From an uncultured Christensenella sp. (GTDB lineage: Bacteria; Bacillota; Clostridia; Christensenellales; Borkfalkiaceae): a stretch of 64,000 bases of DNA. The notes under the pieces were generated by a model. It ran no database searches. It was not told the origin of the DNA and worked only from the letters and a program-made list of their open reading frames with translations. A program made the translations under genes and the position numbers. The stretch is from NCBI GenBank assembly GCA_910579705.1, contig CAJTUI010000008.1, forward strand, positions 1 to 64,000. Reading direction: 5' to 3'. This document shows positions 16,550 to 24,503 of the stretch, piece after piece; position 1 is the first letter of the stretch; each line of letters opens with the position of its first letter.

Positions 16550-17410
16550 ATGGACGACAACGAATTAAAAGAAATTTGGCAAGAAGAGTTAAACGTTTTC
16601 AAAGGCGTACTTTTCAATAGTTCCGAGTTTGCGGAAGGAGTGGAGGACAGCCTTTCATATAGTTTTAACTGTGTGGAGTTCGATGTCCTCAAACAGGATT
16701 ATGAAATACAGGAGACAGCGGGTAACGGCACTTCTTTTGAAAGAGCGGTAAATCTTACGCGCTATTTTGCACCGCGCCTCGTTCACGACGGCAGTTTCGA
16801 TAATCATATAAACTGCAATGCCTTAGAACTTTTGAGGTATAGCTTGAACAAACCGTACTGCGGAATAAACTGTCTGAACAAGTCAAAGATTTTGCAGGAG
16901 AGTTGTCTTGCGTTGAAGATTCCTGCGCGCAGGGTGTGGATTATGCCGTGCTCGCCATATGATACGGATAATCACGTCGTTACCGAAATATACGACAATT
17001 CTTTGAGAAAATGGATAATGCTAGACGTAACGAGCGGCGGATATTTTACAGACGCCGCGGGCGTTCCGTTGTCGGTCGTTGAAATACGCGGAAAGTTTTC
17101 TCTCAACGAAGTATGCAACTTTGTTAATATCGTTTCGGAGTGTGCCGAAGTGTTTTCCGATAAAGATGCAGAAGCGCTGTATTACGAAAGGTATTTTGCT
17201 AAAAATTTATTCTGGTTCGCCGTCGAAAAAAATAACGGTTACGGCGACGACGGGGAACGTCTGTATTTTGCTCCAAAATGCTTTAATCGGTATGCTTGGA
17301 CGAAACAAAACTTACAATATAACAATGCGATAAATCAAAGATTAAAAACTTTAAACGAAACGGAGTATAGTCGGATAAGCAGTATATCCGTATTATCGTT
17401 TGAGCCGTAA
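16550..17410 (+). CDS. transglutaminase-like domain protein (286 aa)
   Basis: The core shows the papain-like triad order of transglutaminase-like proteins: Cys108 in YCGINCLNKSKIL, His142 in DTDNHVVTEIY and Asp159 in KWIMLDVTSGG. No signal peptide or membrane helix is seen, so it is cytoplasmic; bacterial members act as peptidases, amidases or are catalytically uncharacterised. GAAGGGGG lies about 6 nt before the ATG at 16550; a GTG at 16544 is possible. It has its own promoter and terminators on both sides and interrupts the sugar locus. By eye it is more AT-rich than its neighbours, which suggests a separate, perhaps recent, insertion. Confidence 0.82.
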   Translation: MDDNELKEIWQEELNVFKGVLFNSSEFAEGVEDSLSYSFNCVEFDVLKQDYEIQETAGNGTSFERAVNLTRYFAPRLVHDGSFDNHINCNALELLRYSLNKPYCGINCLNKSKILQESCLALKIPARRVWIMPCSPYDTDNHVVTEIYDNSLRKWIMLDVTSGGYFTDAAGVPLSVVEIRGKFSLNEVCNFVNIVSECAEVFSDKDAEALYYERYFAKNLFWFAVEKNNGYGDDGERLYFAPKCFNRYAWTKQNLQYNNAINQRLKTLNETEYSRISSISVLSFEP

Positions 17411-17413
17411 AAT

Positions 17414-17451
17414 ATAGCGCACTTGACTTCATATACGAAGCGGTGCGCTAT
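17414..17451. terminator. bidirectional hairpin between convergent genes
   Basis: Nine-pair stem ATAGCGCAC/GTGCGCTAT with a 20-nt loop that contains an inner CTTC/GAAG stem, followed by TTGTTT on the plus strand. It separates the transglutaminase-like gene from the convergent alpha-mannosidase gene. Confidence 0.65.
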
Positions 17452-17465
17452 TTGTTTAATTTATT

Positions 17466-20084
17466 TTAAGCCCGTTTAAACCTTTTTATTTCGTTTGCGC
17501 CTACGGTTTGCTTTTGTCCGTAGACCGTTGTCGTAATTGCTTTGTCCGACGGATTAAAGAGTACGGTTTGCTCTCTGTCTACCGAAATGCAGACCGCGTT
17601 TTCGGGCAGCTGCGCGAACCCGCCTTTCAGCGGCCTTTCGCCGTTGTGCGGCGTTGCGGATATAACCGCGGGGCGGATACGGAAATCCTGCGAAAGCCAG
17701 AGCTTGCTCAAAGCGTCCTCGGGCATTAAATATACCCCGAAACAAAACTCGTGCCTGTCGTATTCGGGCAGGGGATTGGGGTCGCAGGAGGCGCGGATAA
17801 GACAAAGCCTGAGTTTCCCGTCAAAGCCCCTGAACCCGTGCTTTCCGTTTGAAATCAGCCCCGCGCCGTTCGCGCTGATAAACGAGGCGCAGGCCGCGTC
17901 CCTGTCGGCCGCCGCGCGCGTGATAACGCCGGGGGAGGTGTCGCACACCGTTTCGGTAAAATTACCCACTGGCAGTTCGAACGAGAGGTTGGGTATGCCG
18001 TCAATCGGCGAACCCTTCTCGAAGAACACGCCCGCGCAGTTGTATTTAAGACCCTTGCAACCGTTTTCGAGAACGACTTTCACGTCCAGATACGACTGTC
18101 CGAAATCCAGCCTGTAACAAAGGTTCTGCGCCGTTTCGGTCTTGTCGGCAGAGATAAATTTAACGTTTGTCTGCACGTCCAGCTCGTTTTTAATTCTGCC
18201 CGTATACCAGGCGGTCATCTGCTCGGTAATATCTTCGGTTAAAAGCCTGAATCCCGCGCCGCCCGAAAGTCTTTCCTTGCCTGCCGCCTTGTCGTATAGC
18301 GATACAAGCTTGAAACTCTGTCTGTCGAACGTTGCGCGCACATATTCGTTTTCGAGTACTATATCCCCGTAAATACGTTCGGTGCGCTGGAAAAGCGGGG
18401 GGTATTCTATTTGCTTAACGCCGTCGTCGGCCTGCTCTCTCAACACAACCGTTTCGTACTGCCCGCCGCCGAGAGTGATTTCCACGTCTACCTCGTGGTA
18501 GTTGTGCGACCAGTAAAACTCCGATTGCGCGCTCTTCACCGTGCACGGCAGCTCGTTTCCGTCTGCGCCGTAAGCTCGCAACGCAGAAACGTCCCCGCAA
18601 TAATCCCAGAGCTGCAAATTGACTATCGCCGTCCGCCTGAAATTGAGCTGGTTGAAAATTATATACGCGCGCTCCTTGCCGTACGCGATATTGTTTGTGA
18701 AATCGATGCGTTTCGCGCCGAACCCCACGCCCGCGCCGACTGCCGTTCCGTCCGCGTCCCCGATATTTTTAAATATATTTTTCGTGTCGATTGTGCGTTC
18801 GAAGTTCCTGAGCGCCCGCGCTTTGAACGCGCCCAGCCGAGCCAGCGCGCGCTGATACTCGGCCATAGCGAAGTGCGCGGTTTCGCGCACGCCCGAGCCC
18901 GTTATAACGTCGTGGAACTGGTTGGTCAGCAGACATTCCACGGCCTCGGTGTTGTCGTATTCGTTGTCGCCGTCAACCGCGCAGAAAAGCTCCTGCTCGT
19001 AAAGCGCGCTCTGCGTTACCGCGTTTTTGTATTTGATTTCGGAGGCGGAGGAGTAACAACCCGTAAAAATCGCGTTCTGCTCGCCGTGAACTTGGGGAAC
19101 GTTTTCCGCGCCTTCGAGGTGTCTGAAAAATTCTCTGTAAGTGCCGAACTTTATGTCGGCCATAACGGGATAGGAGGAAATTTCGATAATCCTTTCCACG
19201 TCGCGTATCGTCGCGCCGCCGCCGTGGTCGCCCACGCCGTAAACTTTAAGCGTCTTTTTCAGTCCGTATCTCGCGCAGAAATCGGGTATAAACTCGAAAT
19301 CGCCGTAGCCTATCTCCGCGTTATACCAGAAAGGTTCCCTGTACACAAGCACGCTTTTCCCGCTCGGCGCGAACCAGCGGTAGATTGGCGGCATATCGTT
19401 GCCCCTGCAATGATACAGGTATTTAACCCCGCTTTCCGCAAGTATTTCGGGCTCGTACAGAGTATGCCCGAAAGTGTCGGGCTCGAAGTCCATATCGAAG
19501 TATGAGGGCGGGAGGGTTAAAAGCTTTGATAAGTATTCGCGCGAATGCGAAAAATGCCTGAGCATAGAGTTTGCGTCGGCAAGGTTTTTGTCTGCCTCCA
19601 CAAACGTGGAGCCCGAAACTTCGAACCTGCCCTCGCGTATGTACTTTCTAACGCTTTCAAGCAAATCGGGCCGATACTTTTCAAGCACGCGGAACACAAA
19701 CGCCGTGCTCTGCGAATACGTAAAGTTTTCGTACTTTTCAAGCAGCATAAGCATTGTTTCCAGCGTGGATAAAGTTATCGCCACGGTCTCGTCGTAGCCC
19801 CACAGCCAGTTCACGTCCATATGCGCGTGCGCAACGCAGATACACTTCTGCTTTTTCGCCTCCGCGCCGATTTCTTTCATTAATTCCTCGCAGTGCAGTA
19901 TGTCGCTCTGCGTAATCCCGTCCAGCCCGCCGAGAAAATTGACAACGTTGTCAATTATGTCTGAAAAAATTCCGCCCCTGAATTTATTCAATTGGAGGGC
20001 GTAATCTATTTCGGTAAATATTCTTACGTTGGAGGGGGAGAGTTTTTGTTTCCTGATTTTATAATATAAATTTAAATTTTTCAT
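17466..20084 (-). CDS. GH38 alpha-mannosidase (872 aa)
   Basis: Predicted zinc-dependent retaining alpha-mannosidase. The metal-binding block is HAHMDVNWLW with His88 and Asp90. The nucleophile is Asp203 in DFEPDTFGH, and the second zinc His lies in NQFHDVITGSG near residue 390. Central three-helix and C-terminal beta-sandwich regions are present and the length fits the bacterial family. There is no signal peptide, so it works on imported or intracellular mannosides. Its start overlaps the lacI stop in an ATGA, so the two are one operon transcribed leftwards. Codons 44-49 contain an exact copy of the locus operator. It would supply mannose to the isomerase encoded at 23055. Confidence 0.95.
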   Translation of the reverse strand: MKNLNLYYKIRKQKLSPSNVRIFTEIDYALQLNKFRGGIFSDIIDNVVNFLGGLDGITQSDILHCEELMKEIGAEAKKQKCICVAHAHMDVNWLWGYDETVAITLSTLETMLMLLEKYENFTYSQSTAFVFRVLEKYRPDLLESVRKYIREGRFEVSGSTFVEADKNLADANSMLRHFSHSREYLSKLLTLPPSYFDMDFEPDTFGHTLYEPEILAESGVKYLYHCRGNDMPPIYRWFAPSGKSVLVYREPFWYNAEIGYGDFEFIPDFCARYGLKKTLKVYGVGDHGGGATIRDVERIIEISSYPVMADIKFGTYREFFRHLEGAENVPQVHGEQNAIFTGCYSSASEIKYKNAVTQSALYEQELFCAVDGDNEYDNTEAVECLLTNQFHDVITGSGVRETAHFAMAEYQRALARLGAFKARALRNFERTIDTKNIFKNIGDADGTAVGAGVGFGAKRIDFTNNIAYGKERAYIIFNQLNFRRTAIVNLQLWDYCGDVSALRAYGADGNELPCTVKSAQSEFYWSHNYHEVDVEITLGGGQYETVVLREQADDGVKQIEYPPLFQRTERIYGDIVLENEYVRATFDRQSFKLVSLYDKAAGKERLSGGAGFRLLTEDITEQMTAWYTGRIKNELDVQTNVKFISADKTETAQNLCYRLDFGQSYLDVKVVLENGCKGLKYNCAGVFFEKGSPIDGIPNLSFELPVGNFTETVCDTSPGVITRAAADRDAACASFISANGAGLISNGKHGFRGFDGKLRLCLIRASCDPNPLPEYDRHEFCFGVYLMPEDALSKLWLSQDFRIRPAVISATPHNGERPLKGGFAQLPENAVCISVDREQTVLFNPSDKAITTTVYGQKQTVGANEIKRFKRA
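19940..19953. promoter_or_regulatory. LacI-type operator (copy 3, inside the mannosidase gene)
   Basis: Exact TGACAACGTTGTCA, within a 16-bp palindrome starting at 19939, located 131-144 nt into the alpha-mannosidase reading frame, where it encodes I-D-N-V-V-N. A chance exact match to a 14-bp site already present three times nearby is unlikely. It may act as a roadblock or an auxiliary site for looping. Confidence 0.7.
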
Positions 20085-21052
20085 AATCCGTTCAAGTCCG
20101 CGCAGGAATTTCTGTCTACTATAACGGGATCGATAACAACCTTTTTCGGCCGTTCCGTTTCGCCGTCTATAAGCCCTTTAATGCCGTCCACAACCTCGTC
20201 CAGCGGCTGGCGCACGGCGGTGTGTCCGCAGAGTTTCGCCCACATAGAATCGTCGTAAGTAATAAGCGAAATGTCGTTCGGCACGGTTATGCCGCGGGTA
20301 TTGAACACCTGCATACATTGCTGGCTCAATACTTCGGTAACGCTTATAACGGCAGTGGCGGGGTATTCGCTCAGCCTGTTTATAAGCGCGGTTTCCAGAT
20401 CTTCGCCGCCGTCCACTGTCAGCGCGCCGAGCGGGTCTGCCGCAAGACCGCGCTCCGTAAACGCGCGTGTATAGCCTTTGTAACGCTGTTTGAACACGTC
20501 GTTGTTTATGTCGAGGAGAAGTATGCGCCTGTGTCCGTTGTCAAGCAGTTTCTTGACCGCCAGATACGCGCCTAAATCGTCGTTTATGGTCAGCGCGTCG
20601 AACTGCGGAAAACAGTCGATAAACAGCTGCAAAAAATAGCAGTCATTTTTTTCGGCAATTCTTGCGATACTGTCGGAATACTTGACGGGAACGAAGAGCA
20701 CGGACGAAACTTTCAGCGATAAAAGCGTCTGGATATTCGACTTGACTTCCTCGTTGTTTTTTGAGTACAGAACGATAAGTTTTTTCCCGCTCAGCGCCTC
20801 GTAAAGCCTGCTTATGAGTAGCGAGAAAAACAGGTTGTGCTCGCTGGGGAGTATAAGTCCGACAAGGTTGGAGCGGTTGCTTTTCAATATGCTCGCGTTG
20901 AAATTGGGCACGTATCCCAACTGCTTTATGGACTGCTTGATCTTCTCTCTTTTAGGCGCGGAAATGTTGCAGGCGTTCCTTATATATCGCGAAACGGTGG
21001 AGGGCGAAACGCCCGCAAGTTTGGCAACGTCTTTAACCGATGACATTTTCAT
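20081..21052 (-). CDS. LacI/GalR-family transcriptional repressor (323 aa)
   Basis: The N-terminal helix-turn-helix SVKDVAKLAGVSPSTVSRYI (about residues 5-24) and hinge region are typical LacI, followed by a periplasmic-binding-protein-like sugar sensor (LVGLILPSEHNLFFSLLISR, then SLITYDDSMWAKL). AGGAG lies 5 nt before the ATG. It is transcribed with the GH38 gene. It is the only LacI-type regulator in the window and lies amid five operator copies, so it is the likely binder of TGACAACGTTGTCA. The inducer is probably a sugar or sugar phosphate of this pathway, identity unknown. Confidence 0.95.
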   Translation of the reverse strand: MKMSSVKDVAKLAGVSPSTVSRYIRNACNISAPKREKIKQSIKQLGYVPNFNASILKSNRSNLVGLILPSEHNLFFSLLISRLYEALSGKKLIVLYSKNNEEVKSNIQTLLSLKVSSVLFVPVKYSDSIARIAEKNDCYFLQLFIDCFPQFDALTINDDLGAYLAVKKLLDNGHRRILLLDINNDVFKQRYKGYTRAFTERGLAADPLGALTVDGGEDLETALINRLSEYPATAVISVTEVLSQQCMQVFNTRGITVPNDISLITYDDSMWAKLCGHTAVRQPLDEVVDGIKGLIDGETERPKKVVIDPVIVDRNSCADLNGL

Positions 21053-21075
21053 ATTCTCCTCTGATTATTGCTGTA

Positions 21076-21104
21076 ATTATACCATTTTTATACGCATATG
21101 TCAA
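21076..21104 (-). promoter_or_regulatory. promoter of the lacI-mannosidase operon
   Basis: On the minus strand: TTGACA (21104-21099), 17-bp spacer, TATAAT (21081-21076), both perfect consensus. The predicted start is near 21069, 17 nt before the lacI ATG. Operator copy 4 lies just upstream of its -35. Confidence 0.88.
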
Positions 21105-21115
21105 CACCAAATTTA

Positions 21116-21129
21116 TGATAACGTTGTCA
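21116..21129. promoter_or_regulatory. LacI-type operator (copy 4, one mismatch)
   Basis: TGATAACGTTGTCA differs from the exact site at one position. It sits between the divergent promoters, 11 bp upstream of the lacI -35 and 93 bp (start to start) from copy 5, a distance close to nine helical turns. Confidence 0.75.
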
Positions 21130-21167
21130 AAAATGCCTGTGAAAACGTTTTTTTTTACGTTTGAATA

Positions 21168-21196
21168 TTGACATAACAAAAACCTTGTGTTATACT
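21168..21196 (+). promoter_or_regulatory. promoter of the kinase-aldolase-isomerase operon
   Basis: TTGACA (21168-21173), 17-bp spacer, TATACT (21191-21196). The start site is expected near 21203, so operator copy 5 at 21209-21222 covers the first transcribed bases. Confidence 0.88.
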
Positions 21197-21208
21197 TTCT
21201 ATGAAAAA

Positions 21209-21222
21209 TGACAACGTTGTCA
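21209..21222. promoter_or_regulatory. LacI-type operator (copy 5)
   Basis: Exact TGACAACGTTGTCA directly after the -10 of the catabolic operon promoter, the same geometry as copy 1 at the transporter promoter. Confidence 0.88.
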
Positions 21223-21268
21223 AATTACGGCCGCGCGAGGGGGTTCGTCGGGCGGGGGAGGGTGAGTT

Positions 21269-22231
21269 TTGAAAGGTATAGCCGTGGCGGGCAGTATGCT
21301 TGCGGATAAGATTTACGAAATAGAAAATTATCCGAAATCGGGCGAGCTTGCCAAAATTTTAAACATAAGTCTTGCGGCGGGCGGGTGCGTGCCCAACGTT
21401 GCAACAGACATAAAGACGGTGTGTCCCGAAATACCCGTTTACGCGTTCGGGCGTGCGGGGCGGGACGGCGACGGCAAGTTTATCGAGGACTGCCTTAGCC
21501 GCGCGGGGGTGGATACCTCCAACATAGTTTACTGCAATCAGCCGACCAGCTTTACCGCGGTTATGAGCATACGCGGCGGACAGAGAACGTTCTTTACGTA
21601 TGCGGGCGCAAGCGCGGATTTTTGCGCGGACGACGTAAATCTCGATACCTGCGACATAGGTATGCTGCATCTCGGCTATTTTCTGCTGCTCGATAAAATA
21701 GACGGCGGCGACGGGCTTAAACTGCTGAAACGCGCCAGGAAGCGCGGAATTAAAACTTCCGTGGATCTGGTAAGCGAAAATTCGCCGCGTTACGCCGCCG
21801 TGCGGCCCTGTCTTAAATACGTGGACAACCTCATTATAAACGAATTCGAGGCGGCGTATCTTGCGGGTGCCGACCCGTCCGCGCCGCTTTACGGCGTTGC
21901 GGAAAAGCTCAAAGAACTTGGCGTGAGCGAGAGGGTGATTATTCACCGCCCCGACGTAAGCGTCTGTCTTTCCGAAAGGGGCTTTACCTCACTCGGGTCG
22001 TACGAACTGCCCGCGGGATTTATCAAGGGCACTACGGGCGCGGGCGACGCGTTCTGCGCGGGCGCGCTAATCGGTATTTACGGGAATGCGGACGATAAGA
22101 GCATACTCGAATTTGCGTCCGCGGCGGCGGTCAGCTCGCTTTCGGCGGCGGACGCGGTGAGCGGAATGCGCCGCCGCGACGAGGTGGAAAAACTTTGTAA
22201 AAATTTTAAAAGGAGAAATATATGCTTGTAA
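21269..22231 (+). CDS. PfkB-family carbohydrate kinase (320 aa)
   Basis: ATP-dependent sugar kinase of the ribokinase/fructokinase fold. The first PfkB motif lies in LAAGGCVPNVATDIKTV (residues 35-51), and the second in GTTGAGDAFCAGAL with catalytic Asp260. It starts at a TTG about 8 nt after GGGGGAGGG. It overlaps the aldolase start by 10 nt, so kinase and aldolase are coupled. Given the isomerase downstream, fructose (from mannose) or xylulose (from lyxose) is a plausible substrate, phosphorylated at C1 or C6; this is inference. A 5-dehydro-2-deoxygluconokinase role is less likely because no inositol genes are near. Confidence 0.92.
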   Translation: MKGIAVAGSMLADKIYEIENYPKSGELAKILNISLAAGGCVPNVATDIKTVCPEIPVYAFGRAGRDGDGKFIEDCLSRAGVDTSNIVYCNQPTSFTAVMSIRGGQRTFFTYAGASADFCADDVNLDTCDIGMLHLGYFLLLDKIDGGDGLKLLKRARKRGIKTSVDLVSENSPRYAAVRPCLKYVDNLIINEFEAAYLAGADPSAPLYGVAEKLKELGVSERVIIHRPDVSVCLSERGFTSLGSYELPAGFIKGTTGAGDAFCAGALIGIYGNADDKSILEFASAAAVSSLSAADAVSGMRRRDEVEKLCKNFKRRNICL

Positions 22232-23052
22232 ACCTTAACAGCGTACTCGAACACGCAAGAAAAGAAAAATATGCGGTGGGGCTTTTCAATACGACCGACA
22301 CCGATATGCTCCAAGCCGTATTGGACGCGGCGGAGGAAACCCGCTCGCCCGTCATAATCGGCACGGCGGAAATACTTCTGCCTTACGGCGAATTGAAGCT
22401 GATTGCGCCCTCGGTCATTGCCGCGGCGCGCCGCGCGACCGTTCCCGTAGTCGTACACTACGACCACGGCCTCACGGCAGGGCGTTGCGCGGAGGCGCTC
22501 GAACTCGGTTTTTCGTCGGTTATGTTTGACGGGTCGGTCAAAGACTATGCCGCAAATATCGCAGAAACGCGGGAAATCGTCAGACTCGCGCGTTCGTTCG
22601 GCGCGACCGTGGAGGGCGAAATTGGCCACGTGGGAAACGCGGACTGCGCAAGCGCGGCGGACAGATACACCACGGTCGAAGAGGCCGCGGACTATCTCTT
22701 GAAAACGGGTGTGGACGCGCTTGCCGTAGCGATAGGCACGGCGCACGGCGTTTATAAGAGCAAACCGCAACTCAACCTTCAACGTCTTGAAGAGCTGAGA
22801 GCGGCGGTAAACGTTCCGCTTGTCCTGCACGGCGGGAGCGGATTGAGCGCGGACGATTTCAGAAACTGCATAGCGGCGGGAATTTCCAAGGTTAACATCT
22901 TTACGGATTTGTGTCTTGCGGGCGACGCGGCTATGGCCGAGTGCGTTAAAAACGGCGCGGGATACCTCGAAACGAGAAACGCGAAAGTGCGCGCGATTAA
23001 GGCCGCGGCGGCAGAAAAAATGAAACTTTTCGGTTGCGCGGGGAGGGCGTGA
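22222..23052 (+). CDS. class II fructose-bisphosphate/ketose-phosphate aldolase (276 aa)
   Basis: Zinc-dependent aldolase of the FbaA/GatY/KbaY family that splits a ketose phosphate into dihydroxyacetone phosphate and an aldehyde. Visible sites are VHYDHG with Asp81 and zinc His82, GATVEGEIGHVG, AIGTAHGVYKSKPQL with a second zinc His, and VLHGGSGLSADDF with a third. It sits between kinase and isomerase genes in a repressor-controlled operon, so it most likely serves a dedicated pathway rather than central glycolysis. A strong AAAGGAGAAAT precedes the ATG. Confidence 0.93.
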   Translation: MLVNLNSVLEHARKEKYAVGLFNTTDTDMLQAVLDAAEETRSPVIIGTAEILLPYGELKLIAPSVIAAARRATVPVVVHYDHGLTAGRCAEALELGFSSVMFDGSVKDYAANIAETREIVRLARSFGATVEGEIGHVGNADCASAADRYTTVEEAADYLLKTGVDALAVAIGTAHGVYKSKPQLNLQRLEELRAAVNVPLVLHGGSGLSADDFRNCIAAGISKVNIFTDLCLAGDAAMAECVKNGAGYLETRNAKVRAIKAAAAEKMKLFGCAGRA

Positions 23053-23054
23053 GA

Positions 23055-23585
23055 ATGAAAAAAGAAGTTTACGAAAAGGCCGTCAAGGCAACCTTGAAAC
23101 AGTTCAAGAAGGCGGGGATTGCGTTGACCGCGGAGGAGCGGAAAAGAATAGAAGTCGCCGATTTCGGGCTTAATGACCTTGAACATATCGGGCTTCAAAT
23201 ATTGACTTACATAAATACGGACAGGGTGTGCGCCAAAGAAATGGTTCTGTTTCCCGCGCAGACCTGTCCCGAGCATAAGCACGTCGGCTCGGGCGTAATA
23301 GCGGGCAAGGAGGAAACTTTCCGTTGCCGCTACGGGACGGTGTATCTCTACGTGGACGGAGAAAGCAGTCGCGGCGACATATCCCTGCCCGAAACCAAGG
23401 TCAGCGTGTTTAAAGAGATAGTTCTGAACGAGGGCGAGCAGTACACCATATACCCCGAAACCCTGCACTGGTTCCGCGCGGGCGCAAGGGGCGCGGTCGT
23501 TTCGGAATTCTCAACGCGCAGTACGGACGAAACGGACGTGTTTACCGACGAAAGGATAGTTCGCGCGCCGACGGTGGAAGAATGA
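23055..23585 (+). CDS. D-lyxose (D-mannose) ketol-isomerase (176 aa)
   Basis: Cupin-fold sugar isomerase of the D-lyxose isomerase family. Metal ligands can be read as His74 and His76 in CPEHKHVGSG and Glu87 in GKEETFRCRYG, with a later His in ETLHWFRAG. The characterised family interconverts D-lyxose with D-xylulose and D-mannose with D-fructose. In this locus the mannose reaction fits the GH38 mannosidase. The ATG at 23055 lies 2 nt after the aldolase stop with GGGAGGG upstream; an in-frame TTG at 23034 is possible. Its stop overlaps the next ATG. Confidence 0.92.
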   Translation: MKKEVYEKAVKATLKQFKKAGIALTAEERKRIEVADFGLNDLEHIGLQILTYINTDRVCAKEMVLFPAQTCPEHKHVGSGVIAGKEETFRCRYGTVYLYVDGESSRGDISLPETKVSVFKEIVLNEGEQYTIYPETLHWFRAGARGAVVSEFSTRSTDETDVFTDERIVRAPTVEE

Positions 23586-24499
23586 ACGGATATGTAAGCA
23601 ATCTTTCGCAGATTGCGCTTTGCAGGCGCGTTACCTGCTCGGACGGCAGGGAGAGCGGCGTTAAGTTAATCGAGCTTGACAACGGTATATTGAGCTGCGA
23701 ACTTCTGGAAAGCAACGCGCTGGATATAGGCAGGCTGTGCTACCGCGGCAGGAACGTCGCGTTTATTTCAAGGAACGGCTACGATAATTTTGCGCGCGGG
23801 TTCGAACGCAGGTTCTGCGGCGGTATGCTCTATACCTGCGGCCCCGAAAGCATAGGCGCGAGAGAGGGGTTTGAAATGCACGGCTCCCTTCACGGCACGC
23901 CCGCCGTCGTCGTCGCCGCGGGCGCGGATTTGCAGGGCAATATCTGCGTAACGGGCTATACCGACTACACGGGGTTTTTCGGCAATCATTTGCGCCTCAC
24001 GCGCACGGTTAATTTAAAGAGCGGCGCGGGCTGTCTGGAAATTTCGGATTGCCTCGAAAATCTTGGTTTCACGCAGGAGGATTACTGTCTTTTATACCAC
24101 GTAAATTTCGGGTATCCTTTTCTGGACGGAAATTCGTATGTCGAGCTGGACGCGCATTCCACCGAGCCGCGCGACAAATTCGCGGCGCAATATATGCGCA
24201 CGTGTGAAAGTATGCTCCCGCCCGAGGCGGGCAGGGCGGAGGCGGTGTATTTCCGTAAACTCAATGCCCCGCGCGCCGCGGTCGTCAGTCCCGTTTCGGG
24301 GCTGAGGGCGGAGCTTACGTACAGCGGCGACACACTGCCCTGTCTTACGCAGTGGAACTGTATGAGAAGCGGCGCGTACGCGCTGGGGCTGGAACCCTGC
24401 ACCTGTTTTCTTGACGATAAGTTTTCGTACTCGCGGATAGCGGCGGGACAAAAAATATTTAATACGCTGAAATTGAATTTCACGGAGTTACAGAGGTGA
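23582..24499 (+). CDS. DUF4432 aldose-1-epimerase-like protein (305 aa)
   Basis: A galactose-mutarotase-fold protein of the DUF4432 group. Conserved parts include the DIGRLCYRGRNVAFIS strand pair near residue 42, CGGMLYTCGPESIG near 80, MHGSLHGTPA near 98 and the closing LGLEPCTC near 280. Some relatives are thought to interconvert sugar anomers; direct biochemistry is limited. It overlaps the isomerase by 4 nt and precedes the second GH32-like gene by 4 nt, so it belongs to the catabolic operon. It may supply the anomer used by the isomerase or kinase. Confidence 0.88.
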   Translation: MNGYVSNLSQIALCRRVTCSDGRESGVKLIELDNGILSCELLESNALDIGRLCYRGRNVAFISRNGYDNFARGFERRFCGGMLYTCGPESIGAREGFEMHGSLHGTPAVVVAAGADLQGNICVTGYTDYTGFFGNHLRLTRTVNLKSGAGCLEISDCLENLGFTQEDYCLLYHVNFGYPFLDGNSYVELDAHSTEPRDKFAAQYMRTCESMLPPEAGRAEAVYFRKLNAPRAAVVSPVSGLRAELTYSGDTLPCLTQWNCMRSGAYALGLEPCTCFLDDKFSYSRIAAGQKIFNTLKLNFTELQR

Positions 24500-24503
24500 C
24501 GAT

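Noticed and set aside
18411..19505. A 364-codon open frame on the plus strand
   Set aside because: It is antisense to the GH38 gene, whose catalytic motifs are intact; no family features are seen.
21142..21152. AAAACGTTTT as a further operator half-site
   Set aside because: It lacks the TGAC/GTCA arms; A/T-rich cores of this kind occur by chance.
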